NCBI RefSeq assembly: GCF_003123685.1
Contig: NZ_QCYJ01000085.1
Location: 336,262-400,261, forward strand
Source: Nocardia aurea
GTDB taxonomy: Bacteria; Actinomycetota; Actinomycetes; Mycobacteriales; Mycobacteriaceae
Length of the DNA stretch: 64,000 nt
Direction: 5' to 3'
The notes beneath the pieces are model-generated. The model was not told the origin of the DNA, did no database searches, and worked only from the letters and a program-made list of their open reading frames with translations. A program made the translations under genes and the position numbers. How positions within the stretch are numbered: the stretch's first letter is position 1; every line of letters starts with the position of its first letter. This document shows positions 50,241 to 58,709 of the stretch, in pieces.

Positions 50241-50843
50241 ATGGCTGAGCGTTGGACCAGGGAGCGACGACTCGAGCGCACGCGTGGACTGCTGCTGGAT
50301 GCCGCGCAGGAGGTGTTCGCCGAGAAGGGCTTCACGGCGGCGACCCTCGATGACATCGCCTATGCCGCGGGCTACACCAAAGGTGCTATCTACAAGCACT
50401 TCCCGACCAAGGAAGAACTCTTCCTGGCGGTGAACGACTGGTACTGGCAGCGCTACTTCGACACCTTCACCGAAGTGCTGTCGGCGGCATCGAAGGTGGA
50501 GGCGCACGAACTCGACCAGGTCGCGGCGCTGTGGCGGCAACTCAGTGCCGACCGAGGCGCCGACCATGCCGCGCTGGGGTTGGAATTCACCCTGTATCTG
50601 CTGCGCAACCCCGAGGCGCAGGAACGGGTCGCGGCCAAACGCGAAGAGGTCGTCGAAGCGCTGGCGCGATTCATCATCGAGGGTCTCGACCGAATCGGTG
50701 CGACGCTGCTGATCCCCCCGTTGACGTTCGCGCGCATCCTCGTCCACACGACCGACTCCGTCGTGCTGGGTACCCAACTCGACGGTGTCGACCTCTACCG
50801 ACCGGTCCTCGAAATGTACCTGTCGGCAATCAAATTGCCCTGA
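50241..50843 (+). CDS. TetR family transcriptional regulator between the two AveC modules
   Basis: This 200-residue protein has a clear TetR DNA-binding domain: RTRGLLLDAAQEVFAEKGFT, ATLDDIAYAAGYTKGAIYKH, FPTKEELFLAV. The ATG at 50241 is the first one that begins the domain naturally; the open frame upstream runs through the operator region. It is divergent from the 43-residue ORF/aveC-like operon and upstream of the second module. It is the best candidate to bind the AGANTCT sites. The ligand is unknown. Confidence 0.9.
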   Translation: MAERWTRERRLERTRGLLLDAAQEVFAEKGFTAATLDDIAYAAGYTKGAIYKHFPTKEELFLAVNDWYWQRYFDTFTEVLSAASKVEAHELDQVAALWRQLSADRGADHAALGLEFTLYLLRNPEAQERVAAKREEVVEALARFIIEGLDRIGATLLIPPLTFARILVHTTDSVVLGTQLDGVDLYRPVLEMYLSAIKLP

Positions 50844-51190
50844 TATCAGGTGTGATCGTCGCTTGCCGACGAGAGTGTTCGGAGGTCGTGGACGCCGTGG
50901 GTAGATCCTCCATGTTGATCGGCGCCCCTTGACCCTGGACACATCGGCGCACCGCGACTCGTGCGGCCAGGGCGCCGGAGCCGATCTCGTGCCGAGTCGG
51001 CGAGCTGTCCTCGCGGAAGTATCTCCCTACCGTTGAGTTGTTGTCGGACAGCCGATTTCGCGTGGAGTAACAGCTTGTGCAATGTCGGCGACAGTCCGGC
51101 ATTGACGCTGTGTCGCGGAGAAGCGACAGCAGTAGGCGCCGCGGGGTTGCATTTGTCGATCGCGGCTGAGCCACCGGGAATCACTCTTTC
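50844..51190. other. Intergenic region between tetR and module 2
   Basis: No gene is supported. Short frames on both strands lack start signals. Module 2's control sites begin at 51191. Confidence 0.35.
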
Positions 51191-51224
51191 AGATTCTTGA
51201 AGACTGGGTGGTCATTGAGATTCT
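51191..51224. promoter_or_regulatory. Twin AGANTCT operator candidate, module 2
   Basis: AGATTCT occurs at 51191-51197 and 51218-51224, centres 27 bp apart. The proximal site is 45 bp before the ATG of the 43-residue ORF, exactly as in module 1. GGTATCTTTA just downstream, against GGTATATTTT in module 1, may hold the -10 element. Confidence 0.55.
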
Positions 51225-51269
51225 CAGTGGTATCTTTACGGACGTTGGGCTACTTAAGGAGGGTGACCG

Positions 51270-51401
51270 ATGACGGCACCGACCACCGCAGATGTGTGCC
51301 ACGACCAGGACGTCCCCGCGGTCGTGGCAGATTTATTTCTCGTCCCAGGCGAAGTCCGCGAGCGCCAGGCCTTCGTGGTCGGAAAGCGGGGCTTGCGATG
51401 A
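51270..51401 (+). CDS. Conserved 43-residue small protein, copy 2
   Basis: AAGGAGGG (51256-51263) precedes the ATG at 51270 by 6 nt. The 43-residue product shares about a quarter of its positions with copy 1, mainly in the first half (Thr6, Asp8, Cys10, Asp12, Val15, Ala17, Val18, Asp21). The second half differs and is more hydrophobic here (DLFLVPGEV). The stop overlaps the aveC-like start by ATGA. It may be a leader peptide, an antitoxin-sized regulator or a subunit of the AveC-like protein; none of these is proven. Confidence 0.7.
   Translation: MTAPTTADVCHDQDVPAVVADLFLVPGEVRERQAFVVGKRGLR
51297..51329 (+). promoter_or_regulatory. Stem-loop inside the copy 2 small ORF
   Basis: Perfect 10-bp arms TGCCACGACC / GGTCGTGGCA flank a 13-nt loop, followed by GATTTATTTCT. 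It could be an attenuator or only a coincidence of codon use. Copy 1 has a smaller stem (GCGACA/TGTCGC, 50097-50115) at about the same codons. Confidence 0.4.
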
Positions 51402-52570
51402 GCGCGCCCTGGGACAGGAAGAAGGCCTCGACCGTCACCGAGCCGATCGGAGAAACGGCCGCACTCGGCAGCGAGCCTCAGCCCTCGGTCAAGCCCGTCC
51501 GAATCTGGGCGGCGGTCGGCGCGGCGCTTCTGATTCTTCAGGTCTACGTGTGGATTCGGTGGGTCACCGGACCCTATTTCGAGCGGGTCCCCGCAGGACC
51601 GACCGAACTGCCCACGCTGATGAAGACGATCCTCACGGTCTACACGATCGGCATCGTGATCGGCCTGCCGCTGGGCATCTGGTGGTTCATCGTCAGGCCT
51701 TGGCGCCGTGAACGGCGCATCACCCTCGACGGCATGTTTCTCGTCGCGACCGGCCTGATGTTCTTTCAGGACCCACTGCTCAACTATTTCAACACGTGGT
51801 GCACCTACAACACCTGGATGTTCAACCGCGGCTCCTGGTCCTCACACATTCCGGGCTGGGTCTCGCCCGAGGAACCGGGTCATCAGGTGGCCGAACCGTT
51901 GCTGATGAACGCACCGGGATATGCCTACGGAGTTCTGCTGTGCACGATCTTCGGAGCCTGGGTCATGCGCCGGGTCAAAGCGAAGTGGCCGACGATCAGC
52001 AACCTCCGGTTGATCGGAGTGGTGGCGGTCTGGGCTTTCGTCTTCGATTTCGTCATGGAGGGTCTGGTGCTGATGCCGATAGGCCTGTACACCTTCCCCG
52101 GCGCCATCCGGTCCGTGTCGTTCAACGCGGGCCACTACTACCAATGGCCGGTCTATGAGGGTCTGATGTGGGGCGGAGTCCAGGCGGGTCTGTGCTGCTT
52201 GTACTACTTCACCGACGATCGTGGACGCACGGTGGTCGAGCGGGGGCTGGACCGGCTCCGAGGCGGTGTCGTTCAACAGCAAGCCACCCGCTTCCTGGCG
52301 ATCTTCGCCGCGGTCAGCGCGATCTTCTTCGTGTTCTACAACGTTCCCGCCCAGTGGTTCGGCATGCATGCCGACCCCTGGCCGGTGGACATACAAGAAC
52401 GTTCGTACTTCAACGGCGGCATCTGTGGTGCCGGGACAGACAAACCGTGCCCCGATCCGGCTCTGCCATTGCCGCGGTACGGATCCGGCTATATCGACAA
52501 GGACGGTCGACTCGTCCTGCCGGAGGGTGTGACTGTTCCGGAGATCGTTCCGTACCAGCAAGGAAAATGA
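51398..52570 (+). CDS. AveC-like membrane protein, copy 2
   Basis: This 390-residue paralogue of copy 1 matches along its whole length (PWDRKK start, PWRRERRITLDG, FFQDPLLNYFNTW, YQWPVYEGLMWGGVQAGL). The membrane topology is the same. The C-terminal luminal or cytoplasmic tail with several Cys/Pro (GICGAGTDKPCPDPALP) and the ending LPEGVTVPEIVP are also conserved. It lacks the NorQ/NorD partners that follow copy 1. A catalytic role in oxidation or cyclisation of a hydrophobic compound is only inferred. Confidence 0.8.
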   Translation: MSAPWDRKKASTVTEPIGETAALGSEPQPSVKPVRIWAAVGAALLILQVYVWIRWVTGPYFERVPAGPTELPTLMKTILTVYTIGIVIGLPLGIWWFIVRPWRRERRITLDGMFLVATGLMFFQDPLLNYFNTWCTYNTWMFNRGSWSSHIPGWVSPEEPGHQVAEPLLMNAPGYAYGVLLCTIFGAWVMRRVKAKWPTISNLRLIGVVAVWAFVFDFVMEGLVLMPIGLYTFPGAIRSVSFNAGHYYQWPVYEGLMWGGVQAGLCCLYYFTDDRGRTVVERGLDRLRGGVVQQQATRFLAIFAAVSAIFFVFYNVPAQWFGMHADPWPVDIQERSYFNGGICGAGTDKPCPDPALPLPRYGSGYIDKDGRLVLPEGVTVPEIVPYQQGK

Positions 52571-53117
52571 GGGGTCGACAACTCGACCTGCTGCTTCGGG
52601 CCGACACGACGCACCGATTCGTCGGAAACCGATGGGACTGGCTGGTTCGCGAATGGGTCTGTGGGCCGGCGACGTTCGCCTTCGACCTCACGCAGAAAAG
52701 ACTCGATGAGTTCGATCGCCTCGTCGTGGGCGGTGTCGAGGGCGACGAATTCCATTCGGGCGGCGAGGCGTCGGGCGCTGACCGCGGCGTAGTCCTTCGA
52801 CTGCCGCCGAGGTGCCGGGCGGCCGGGCTCGCGCACGGATCTTGACAGGGGTGAAGCGCGTCACGTATTACTTAATCACTCGATTGAATTGATCAGTCGC
52901 TTAAGACTCCTTCTCTGGACCTTCGTGGTCATTCGATGTCTCCGGCGCGACCCCGGTCGTCGCTGGTCCGAACGAAGAATGTGGTGTTGCGCGTGGAAAA
53001 TCTCCCGTTCCTCAACTCGGCGATACGGCAGCCCCGACTGTCGACGCCTGTCCGCGGCGTCCGCTCGCGTCGCATGTCCGGTGGCCTCGCTGTGCGCAGT
53101 ATTCCGGCCGGTGACCT
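52571..53117. other. Intergenic region upstream of the catabolic operon
   Basis: No gene is firmly supported. A minus-strand frame (about 52490-52836) includes a protein-like stretch (RMEFVALDTAHDEAIELIES) but overlaps the aveC-like gene and lacks a start signal; it could be a remnant. The region contains the inverted repeat at 52871-52905. Confidence 0.35.
52871..52905. promoter_or_regulatory. AT-rich inverted repeat CTTAA-N25-TTAAG
   Basis: CTTAA (52871-52875) and TTAAG (52901-52905) flank an AT-rich core containing ATTGAATTGAT. It stands out in GC-rich DNA, 213 bp upstream of the SDR start, and may be the operator/promoter of the catabolic operon. Confidence 0.4.
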
Positions 53118-53918
53118 GTGACCGGCCCACACCCGACGCCCGGTCCCGAGGGCGTCGACCCGCGTCCGTTTCAGCGCTCTCGGGTCGCGATGGTCACCGG
53201 AGGAGCCTCGGGGATGGGGTTGTCCATCTGTGAAGCGTTCTCCGCGAGCGGATACAGGGTCGCGATCCTCGACATCGATGGCGCCGCTGCTCAGCGTGTC
53301 GCCGAACAACTGCGGACCGCGGGTGGCGCGGCGATCGCGTGTGAGGTCGATGTGACCGATCGCCGAGCGGTCGACGAGGCGATGCGCAAGACCCGCGCCA
53401 AGTTCGGCGCGATCGAAATCCTGGTCACCAGTGCGGGTTTGGTCGGCTTCTCCCCGTTCACCGAGATCTCGCCCGAGGCGTGGAACCGAGTCGTCGACGT
53501 GAACCTCAACGGCGTATTCCACTGTGTGCAAGCCGCGATCCCGGACATGGTGGCGGCGGGATGGGGCCGGATCGTGACCATCTCGTCCTCGAGCGCGCAG
53601 CGCGGATCACCGCGGATGGTGCACTACACCGCCGCCAAGGGTGCGGTGGTCGCGATGACCAAGGGCCTGGCGCGCGAGTACGCCGCGAGCGGAATCACCG
53701 TCAACACCATTCCGCCTTCGGGTATCGACACCCCCATGCAACGGAAGTCGCAGGCGGAGGGATTTCTTCCGGACGACTCCGTGATTGCGAAGGCGATCCC
53801 GGTCGGCCATCTGGGCACCGGCGACGATATCGCCGCCGCCTGCGTATTCCTGTGCTCCGATCAGGCCGGCTACATCACCGGCCAGGTGCTCGGGGTGAAC
53901 GGCGGATCGGTGATATGA
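53118..53918 (+). CDS. Short-chain dehydrogenase/reductase
   Basis: This classical SDR has 266 residues. The cofactor motif TGGASGMG is at about residues 27-34. The catalytic Ser (TISSSSAQ) and YTAAK are present, and DIDG after strand 2 suggests NAD preference. It oxidises or reduces a hydroxyl/keto group. The GTG start at 53118 has a weak ribosome binding site. It is the first gene of the catabolic operon and overlaps the next gene by ATGA. Confidence 0.9.
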   Translation: MTGPHPTPGPEGVDPRPFQRSRVAMVTGGASGMGLSICEAFSASGYRVAILDIDGAAAQRVAEQLRTAGGAAIACEVDVTDRRAVDEAMRKTRAKFGAIEILVTSAGLVGFSPFTEISPEAWNRVVDVNLNGVFHCVQAAIPDMVAAGWGRIVTISSSSAQRGSPRMVHYTAAKGAVVAMTKGLAREYAASGITVNTIPPSGIDTPMQRKSQAEGFLPDDSVIAKAIPVGHLGTGDDIAAACVFLCSDQAGYITGQVLGVNGGSVI

Positions 53919-54535
53919 CCGAATCCGTCTCTCCCCGTCTGGCTCCGTTACCACTCGAGAAATGGGACGACCGGACACGGGCGATGTTGCGCGGGCATGT
54001 GCGCTCCGCCGATCGGTACCTGTCGGGCGATCCCGACGCACCACCGGTGCCCAATATCCTCGGCGTTCTCGCTCATCACACCGAATTGGCTTCGGCGTGG
54101 CTGGCTTTCAACGGTCTGCTGCTCGAGCGTCCCTCGTTGGATCCGCTGGACCGAGAACTGGTCGTCCTGCGGGTGGCGTGGTGCAGCGGCTCGGACTACG
54201 AGTGGCGTCAGCACGCGCGGATGGCGGCCGGTCTCGGGTTCACCGAGGAGCAGGTCGCGGCGGTGCGTCGCGGTCCCGACGCACCGGGGTGGTCCTCCGT
54301 GCAGCGACTGCTGTTGACCATGACCGACGAACTGATGGAACGCCACTGCGTCACCGACCGCACCTGGACCGAATTGGCCCGGTATTTCGATGAACGTCAG
54401 CTCATCGAATTGCTGTTCGTCGCAGGCGCCTATCTGTGCCTGGCGATGGTGTTCAACAGCGTCGCTCTGCAACCGGACCCGGAAAACGACAGGCCACGAC
54501 CATCCGCACCCCCGGAAATGGAGGAACAACCGTGA
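53915..54535 (+). CDS. Carboxymuconolactone decarboxylase/AhpD-like protein
   Basis: This 206-residue helical protein has the family's segment LDRELVVLRVAWCSGSDYEW followed by HARMAAGLGFTEEQVAAV. The Cys-x-x-Cys of AhpD is reduced to WCSGSDYEWRQH, so disulfide chemistry is unlikely and a lyase or hydrolase-like role is possible. It overlaps its neighbours by ATGA and GTGA. Confidence 0.85.
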   Translation: MTESVSPRLAPLPLEKWDDRTRAMLRGHVRSADRYLSGDPDAPPVPNILGVLAHHTELASAWLAFNGLLLERPSLDPLDRELVVLRVAWCSGSDYEWRQHARMAAGLGFTEEQVAAVRRGPDAPGWSSVQRLLLTMTDELMERHCVTDRTWTELARYFDERQLIELLFVAGAYLCLAMVFNSVALQPDPENDRPRPSAPPEMEEQP

Positions 54536-55839
54536 CCGAACTCGCCAGCGAACCGACCACCCAGCGACTCTGGCCCAGACCGGCCGAAGGCAGCTGGACC
54601 CAACACTATCCGGAGTTGGGTACCGGCATGATGTCGTTCGAGGATTCGGTGTCCCCTGAATTCTTCGAACTCGAGCGGGAAGCGATCTTCAAACGCGCGT
54701 GGCTCAATGTCGGACGCGTCGAACAACTTCCCCGCACCGGCAGCTACTTCACCAAGGAACTCGATGTCGCACGCGCGTCGCTCATCGTCGTGCGTGACCG
54801 CGACGGTGGCATCAACGCATTCCACAATGTGTGCCGCCATCGCGGTAACAAGCTCGTATGGAATGAATTCCCGCGCGCGGAGGATTCCGGTACGTGCAGG
54901 CAGTTCACCTGCAAGTATCACGGCTGGCGTTACGGACTCGACGGTGCCCTGACGTTCGTGCAGCAGGAAGGCGAGTTCTTCGACCTGGACAAGAAGAACC
55001 TCGGACTCGCCCCGGTGCACTGCGAGGTGTGGGCGGGATTCATCTTCGTCAATCTGGCTGCCGAACCCCGCCAGACGCTGCGGGAATTCCTCGGCCCGAT
55101 GATCACCGACCTGGACGGCTATCCGTTCGACAAGATGACCGAATGGTACGAATTCAAGGCCGACAACCAGAGCAATTGGAAATTGTTCGCCGACGCGTTC
55201 CAGGAGTACTACCACGTGCCGGGCCTGCATTCCCAGCAGGTGCCCAGCGCGGTGCGCACACCGGGAAAGGGTTTCGAGTGCGCGCATTTCCAGGTCGACG
55301 GTCCGCACCGAATGGTGTCCACCGGCGGTGCGCGACGGTGGACGATGCCCGCGGAGTTCATGTATCCGATCGAACGGGTCACCCGCAGTGGTCTGGTGGG
55401 GCCGTGGGAATCCCCGGATCTCGGTGAGATGCCGAAAGGGTTGAATCCCGGCCGGGTCGAACCGTGGGGTATCGACAACTTCCAGATCTTCCCCAATATC
55501 GAGATCCTCATCTACCGGGGCTGGTACCTGCTCTACCGGTATTGGCCGACCTCCTACAACACTCACCGCTTCGAGGGAATGCTGTGCTTCCAGCCCGCCC
55601 GCACCGTGCGCGAACGGGTCGAACACGAAGTCGCCTCGGTGGTGTTCAAGGAATTCGCCCTCCAGGATGCCGGCATGCTCACAGGCACCCAGACCGCGCT
55701 GGAGTCGGCGTACCGGACCGCGGGAATGACGCATTTCCCGGTCAACGACCAGGAAATCCTGGTCCGCCACTTCCACAAGGCGGTCGCCGACTGGGTCGAC
55801 GAATATCGCGGTGACCTGGCGCAGGGGAGTGGGCGATGA
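54532..55839 (+). CDS. Rieske non-heme iron oxygenase alpha subunit, copy 1
   Basis: This 435-residue protein has a Rieske cluster with Cys101, His103, Cys127 and His130 (CRHRGNK, CKYHGWRYG) and the mononuclear iron site region DAFQEYYHVPGLH (His228, His233). It would hydroxylate or demethylate a substrate using NADH-derived electrons. No reductase or ferredoxin gene is adjacent. It overlaps a 111-residue companion gene by ATGA. Copy 2 at 57106 is highly similar along the whole length. Confidence 0.92.
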   Translation: MTELASEPTTQRLWPRPAEGSWTQHYPELGTGMMSFEDSVSPEFFELEREAIFKRAWLNVGRVEQLPRTGSYFTKELDVARASLIVVRDRDGGINAFHNVCRHRGNKLVWNEFPRAEDSGTCRQFTCKYHGWRYGLDGALTFVQQEGEFFDLDKKNLGLAPVHCEVWAGFIFVNLAAEPRQTLREFLGPMITDLDGYPFDKMTEWYEFKADNQSNWKLFADAFQEYYHVPGLHSQQVPSAVRTPGKGFECAHFQVDGPHRMVSTGGARRWTMPAEFMYPIERVTRSGLVGPWESPDLGEMPKGLNPGRVEPWGIDNFQIFPNIEILIYRGWYLLYRYWPTSYNTHRFEGMLCFQPARTVRERVEHEVASVVFKEFALQDAGMLTGTQTALESAYRTAGMTHFPVNDQEILVRHFHKAVADWVDEYRGDLAQGSGR

Positions 55840-56171
55840 CCCGGACGATGCTGCCCGCCGCGTTCGCCGACCTCGAGCCGTTCGCGCGAACCTGGTGTCT
55901 GCCTGTCGAATCCGAGCGCTACAAGCAGCGGCTCGGCAAATCGATGGCCGAGATGCAAGCGTTCTACGACGCCTGTTTCCCGCGGGTGGACGACGCGATC
56001 ACCTACTGCGACAAATTCCCGCTCGAGGAGTTACCCGACGACGCGATCCATCTGCTGCAGATGGTGTATTCGCTGGTGATCGTCGCGATGGCGATCGAGA
56101 TCTTCAAACAGCCCAAACCGGTCGACAGCGCGGACGCCGAACTCGAACGCGTCGCTGAACCCTGGCCCTGA
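55836..56171 (+). CDS. 111-residue companion of Rieske oxygenase, copy 1
   Basis: The product is helical, with conserved segments shared with copy 2 (58374-58709): FADLEPFARTWCLPVESERY, MAEMQAFYDA, ITYCDKFPLEELPDDA and LLQMVYSLVIVAMAIEIF. It does not look like the usual SnoaL-fold beta subunit of ring-hydroxylating dioxygenases. Strict pairing and ATGA coupling with an alpha subunit, twice, suggest a dedicated small subunit or chaperone. Function is inferred. Confidence 0.75.
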   Translation: MTRTMLPAAFADLEPFARTWCLPVESERYKQRLGKSMAEMQAFYDACFPRVDDAITYCDKFPLEELPDDAIHLLQMVYSLVIVAMAIEIFKQPKPVDSADAELERVAEPWP

Positions 56172-56232
56172 CCTGTTCCTCCACCTCGGCCGCGCCGCCG
56201 CGAGCGGGTTCGGCCGGAAGGATCACACCCTC

Positions 56233-57072
56233 ATGACAATCACCATCGCCAAGCTCAGCCACGAAGTCGGCGCCGAGGTCGACGGCGTCGACGCCGACAG
56301 GTTGCTCACCGACCCGACGCTGCCCGAGACCATTCTCGACGCCCTCGAACAGCACGGTGTCCTGGTATTCCGAAACCTGCATCTCGACCCGGAGACACAG
56401 GTGGCGTTCTGCCGCGAACTGGGCCAGGTCGACACCTCACCCGGACATCATCCCGTCGAGGGCATCTACCGCGTCAGCCTGGATACTACGAAGAACTCGT
56501 CGGCGAGCTATCTGCGCGCGACTTTCGACTGGCATATCGACGGTTGCACCCCGGAGGACGACGCCTACCCGCAGATGGCGACGATGCTCACCGCGAAGGC
56601 GGTCGCCACCAGTGGTGGTGAGACCGAATTCGCCAGTACCTACAAGGCTTTCGACAATCTCAGTGCCGCCGAACAGAAGTATCTCGCGCCGATGCGGGTC
56701 GTGCATTCGCTCGAGGCCTCGCAGCGAGGAGTGACCGCGGATCCGACACCGGAACAACTCGCCGCGTGGCGCCGCCGTCCGACCAAGGAACATCCGCTGA
56801 TCTGGACGCACAAGTCCGGGCGGCGCTCACTGGTGCTCGGCGCGTCGACCGACCATGTGGTCGGCCTGCCGCCGAGTGAGAGCCGGGCTCTGCTGGATGG
56901 ACTGTTGCGTCGTGGTACCGCGCCCGACCGCGTCTACCGCCACGAGTGGTCGGTCGGTGACACCGTGATCTGGGACAACCGGGGTGTCATCCATCGCGCG
57001 GCCCCGTATCCGCAGGACTCGCCGCGAGAGATGCTGCGCACCACCGTGCTCGGTGAAGAACCGATCGTATAA
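56233..57072 (+). CDS. TauD/TfdA family Fe(II)/2-oxoglutarate dioxygenase
   Basis: This 279-residue jelly-roll enzyme has the iron ligands His101 and Asp103 (WHID) and the distal His in DNRGVIHRA. The 2-oxoglutarate-binding Arg follows in PREMLRTTV. It couples 2-oxoglutarate decarboxylation to hydroxylation. The substrate is unknown. It sits between the two Rieske modules. GGAAGG lies upstream. Confidence 0.9.
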   Translation: MTITIAKLSHEVGAEVDGVDADRLLTDPTLPETILDALEQHGVLVFRNLHLDPETQVAFCRELGQVDTSPGHHPVEGIYRVSLDTTKNSSASYLRATFDWHIDGCTPEDDAYPQMATMLTAKAVATSGGETEFASTYKAFDNLSAAEQKYLAPMRVVHSLEASQRGVTADPTPEQLAAWRRRPTKEHPLIWTHKSGRRSLVLGASTDHVVGLPPSESRALLDGLLRRGTAPDRVYRHEWSVGDTVIWDNRGVIHRAAPYPQDSPREMLRTTVLGEEPIV

Positions 57073-57105
57073 CCCCGTCACACAGCCCGTTTCAGGAGTT
57101 ACACC

Positions 57106-58377
57106 ATGGCTCGTTGGCCCAAACCCGCCGAAGGCAGTTGGACGCAGCACTATCCCGAGCTCGGCACGGAACCGATGTCGTACGAGGATTCGATCTCGCC
57201 GGAGTTCTTCGAACTCGAGCGCGAGGCGATCTTCAAACGCGCCTGGCTCAATGTGGGTCGGGTGGAGCAACTTCCGCGCACCGGAAGCTATTTCACCAAG
57301 GAGATCCGGGTCGCGCACAGCTCGGTGATCGTCGTGCGCGATCGTGACGGCGGTATCAACGCCTTCCACAACATCTGCCGTCACCGCGGCAACAAACTCG
57401 TGTGGGACGAATTCCCGCGCGAGGAGACTTCGGGTACCTGTCGCCAGTTCACCTGTAAATACCACGGCTGGCGCTACGGGCTCGACGGATCGCTCGCTTT
57501 CGTGCAGCAGGAGGGAGAGTTCTTCGACCTCGACAAGAGCGCTCTCGGATTGGCGAAGGTGCATTGCGAGGTCTGGGCGGGTTTCATCTTCGTCAACCTC
57601 GCTTCCCGACCACGTCAGAGCTTGCGCGAGTTCCTCGGACCCATGGTCACCGACCTCGAGGGCTACCCCTTCGACGAACTGACCGAACGCTATTCGTATC
57701 GGTCCGAGGTCGGGGCGAACTGGAAGCTGTACATGGACGCTTTCCAGGAGTTCTACCACGCGCCGATCCTGCACGGGAAGCAGACACCCGACAACTTCTC
57801 CGTCGCCGCACAGCAGGCCGGTTTCGAGGCGCCGCACTATCAACTCGACGGTCCGCACCGGCTGGTCAGCACCTCCGGTGTCGTCACCTGGGAACTCGAT
57901 CCCACCATGCGTAAACCCATGGAGGACATCACCCGCAGCGGACTGTTCGGCCCCTGGGACGTCCCCGATCTCGGACCGATGCCGAAGGGACTCAACCCGG
58001 CAGGCTGCGATCCGTGGGGGTTGGATTCGTTCCAGCTGTGGCCCAATTTCGTGATCCTGATCTGGTCGGGCGGCTGGTATCTGACCTACCAGTACTGGCC
58101 GACCTCGTACAACACCCACACTTTCGAGGGCAATCTGTACTTCGTGCCCGCACGCAGCCCCCGTGACCGTGTCGCACACGAAATGGCGGCGCTGACCTTC
58201 AAGGAATACGGGCTACAGGACTCGAGCACCCTGGAAGCGACCCAGATGATGCTGGAATCGCGTGCGGTCACGACTTTCCAATTGAACGACCAGGAAATCC
58301 TGCTTCGGCACCTGCACAAGGTCGCCGCGGATTGGGTAGGCGACTACCAGCGTGAGCGCCAGGAGACCGAGCGATGA
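57106..58377 (+). CDS. Rieske non-heme iron oxygenase alpha subunit, copy 2
   Basis: This 423-residue paralogue of copy 1 starts WPKPAEGSWTQHYPELGTEP. Rieske ligands are Cys91, His93, Cys117 and His120; the iron site has His218 and His223 (DAFQEFYHAPILH). The N-terminal Rieske half is nearly the same as in copy 1. The C-terminal substrate half is more different, so the two enzymes may act on successive intermediates. AGGAG lies 8 nt upstream. It overlaps a 111-residue companion by ATGA. Confidence 0.92.
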   Translation: MARWPKPAEGSWTQHYPELGTEPMSYEDSISPEFFELEREAIFKRAWLNVGRVEQLPRTGSYFTKEIRVAHSSVIVVRDRDGGINAFHNICRHRGNKLVWDEFPREETSGTCRQFTCKYHGWRYGLDGSLAFVQQEGEFFDLDKSALGLAKVHCEVWAGFIFVNLASRPRQSLREFLGPMVTDLEGYPFDELTERYSYRSEVGANWKLYMDAFQEFYHAPILHGKQTPDNFSVAAQQAGFEAPHYQLDGPHRLVSTSGVVTWELDPTMRKPMEDITRSGLFGPWDVPDLGPMPKGLNPAGCDPWGLDSFQLWPNFVILIWSGGWYLTYQYWPTSYNTHTFEGNLYFVPARSPRDRVAHEMAALTFKEYGLQDSSTLEATQMMLESRAVTTFQLNDQEILLRHLHKVAADWVGDYQRERQETER

Positions 58378-58709
58378 GTGAAACCCTGCTGCCCGACGAT
58401 TTCGCCGATCTCGAGCAGTTCGCCTCGACGTGGTGTCTGCCCACCGAGCCCGAACGCTACGACCGACGTCTGTCCAGTTCGATGGCCGATATGCAGCGGT
58501 TCTACGACGCGATCACTCCTCGCGCCGAGGACGCGCTCACCTACTGCGACAAGTTCACCATCGAGAACATGCCCGAGGACGCCAAGAACCTCATGTATCT
58601 GCTGTATTCGATGATCATGGTGTCCTTCCCGGTCGAGGTGTGGAGCCAGCCGCGCATCCCCGACACCGGAACGGCGACCCTGACCTGTGTCGTGGAGCCG
58701 GCCCTGTGA
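58374..58709 (+). CDS. 111-residue companion of Rieske oxygenase, copy 2
   Basis: It has the same length and pattern as copy 1: FADLEQFASTWCLPTEPERY, MADMQRFYDAITPRAEDALT, YCDKF and MYLLYSMIMVSFPVEVW. The Trp-Cys and Tyr-Cys-Asp positions are kept. It is coupled to the alpha subunit by ATGA and to the amidohydrolase by GTGA. Confidence 0.75.
   Translation: MSETLLPDDFADLEQFASTWCLPTEPERYDRRLSSSMADMQRFYDAITPRAEDALTYCDKFTIENMPEDAKNLMYLLYSMIMVSFPVEVWSQPRIPDTGTATLTCVVEPAL

Noticed and set aside
52489..52836. A minus-strand frame overlapping the end of the second aveC-like gene
   Set aside because: Part of it reads protein-like, but it overlaps a conserved gene, lacks a start signal and matches no family I know.
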